Shown here: one piece after another, positions 33,797 through 33,984 of the stretch
Numbering within the stretch: position 1 is the first letter of the stretch
How the letters are laid out: each line of letters starts with the position of its first letter
Source of the DNA: Prevotella sp.
GTDB lineage: Bacteria; Bacteroidota; Bacteroidia; Bacteroidales; Bacteroidaceae
Assembly: GCA_017410365.1 (NCBI GenBank)
Contig: JAFQQY010000017.1
Span: forward strand, 1-33,984
DNA length: 33,984 nucleotides
Direction of reading: 5' to 3'
The notes under the pieces: generated by a model
Told to the model about the DNA's origin: nothing
What the model saw: the letters and a program-made list of their open reading frames with translations, nothing else
The model's database searches: none
Program-made: the position numbers and the translations under genes

Positions 33797-33984
33797 TTGT
33801 TAACTTGGAAATTTCTTAGTAATTATAACTTATGTATTTTATTACAATAGTTCGTTAAAATTTCAATATATGGCCTAACGGCTATGCCGCTTTGCCAAAG
33901 AGTTCTTTGAAAATGTGATTAATTAAAGTTTGGTTCGGTCGGTATCGGCTTGCCTCAAAAATTCGCTTCGTCAGGAACGTATTG
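33797..33984. other. Terminal intergenic region with a possible boxA-like motif
   Basis: These last 188 bases carry no supported gene. GTTCTTTGAAAA at 33902-33913 resembles the boxA motif found in rRNA leaders (B. subtilis TGTTCTTTGAAAA-type), and CGGC-TAT-GCCG at about 33879-33889 can form a small hairpin. An rRNA operon could begin past the window edge, but no rRNA sequence is visible here. Confidence 0.25.

Overview
This window looks like a chromosomal segment from a Prevotella-like member of the Bacteroidales. The evidence is a full-length SprA/Sov outer-membrane protein next to ruvA, a meso-diaminopimelate dehydrogenase, an AsnA-type asparagine synthetase, AT-rich leaders with few Shine-Dalgarno sequences, and repeated matches to the Bacteroidetes -7 promoter element TAnnTTTG. 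I find that element ahead of nadB, the PBP4-like gene, ddh, dnaX, prsW, asnA, the tRNA, hsdM and the PPC-domain gene. Species is inferred, not proven.

Layout. Positions 172-4158 hold etfB, etfA and a long acyl-CoA dehydrogenase on the + strand, an electron-transfer/acyl-CoA oxidoreduction module whose gaps are filled with inverted repeats. Positions 4315-6711 hold a YbdG-like MscS channel and a short PBP4-like carboxypeptidase on the - strand. nadB (+) follows, then the 7.6-kb sprA gene and ruvA (both -). ddh (+) converges on a - strand cluster of prsW, a small unknown protein and a periplasmic cyclophilin. dnaX (+) is divergent from prsW and convergent with asnA (-). A tRNA-Arg(CCG) on the - strand lies just beyond the end of a large - strand type I restriction-modification operon.

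The most interesting region is 23281-32672. One probable transcript starts at a -7 element near 32708 and reads hsdM, an Apea-like HEPN protein, hsdS, a second RxxxxH (HEPN-like) protein, a 50-codon piece resembling only the N-terminus of DUF4268 proteins, a Fic protein with a non-canonical active-site motif, and hsdR. Gaps are 1 to 23 bases. Apart from the Hsd subunits, three genes belong to families often found in toxin or abortive-infection systems. The layout recalls the E. coli prr locus, where the HEPN anticodon nuclease PrrC sits inside a type I RM operon. I infer a layered defence: restriction plus RNase or nucleotide-transfer effectors that could act when restriction fails. Function is not proven from sequence.

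Other points: dnaX contains an in-frame A AAA AAG heptamer followed by a -1 frame stop, as in the E. coli tau/gamma frameshift. Several intergenic regions hold short tandem repeats (7 bp at ruvA-sprA, 8 bp at dnaX-asnA, 20 bp at etfB-etfA) or REP-like GC-rich inverted repeats. A PPC-domain protein and a small lipoprotein close the window. The last 188 bases have no gene I can support.
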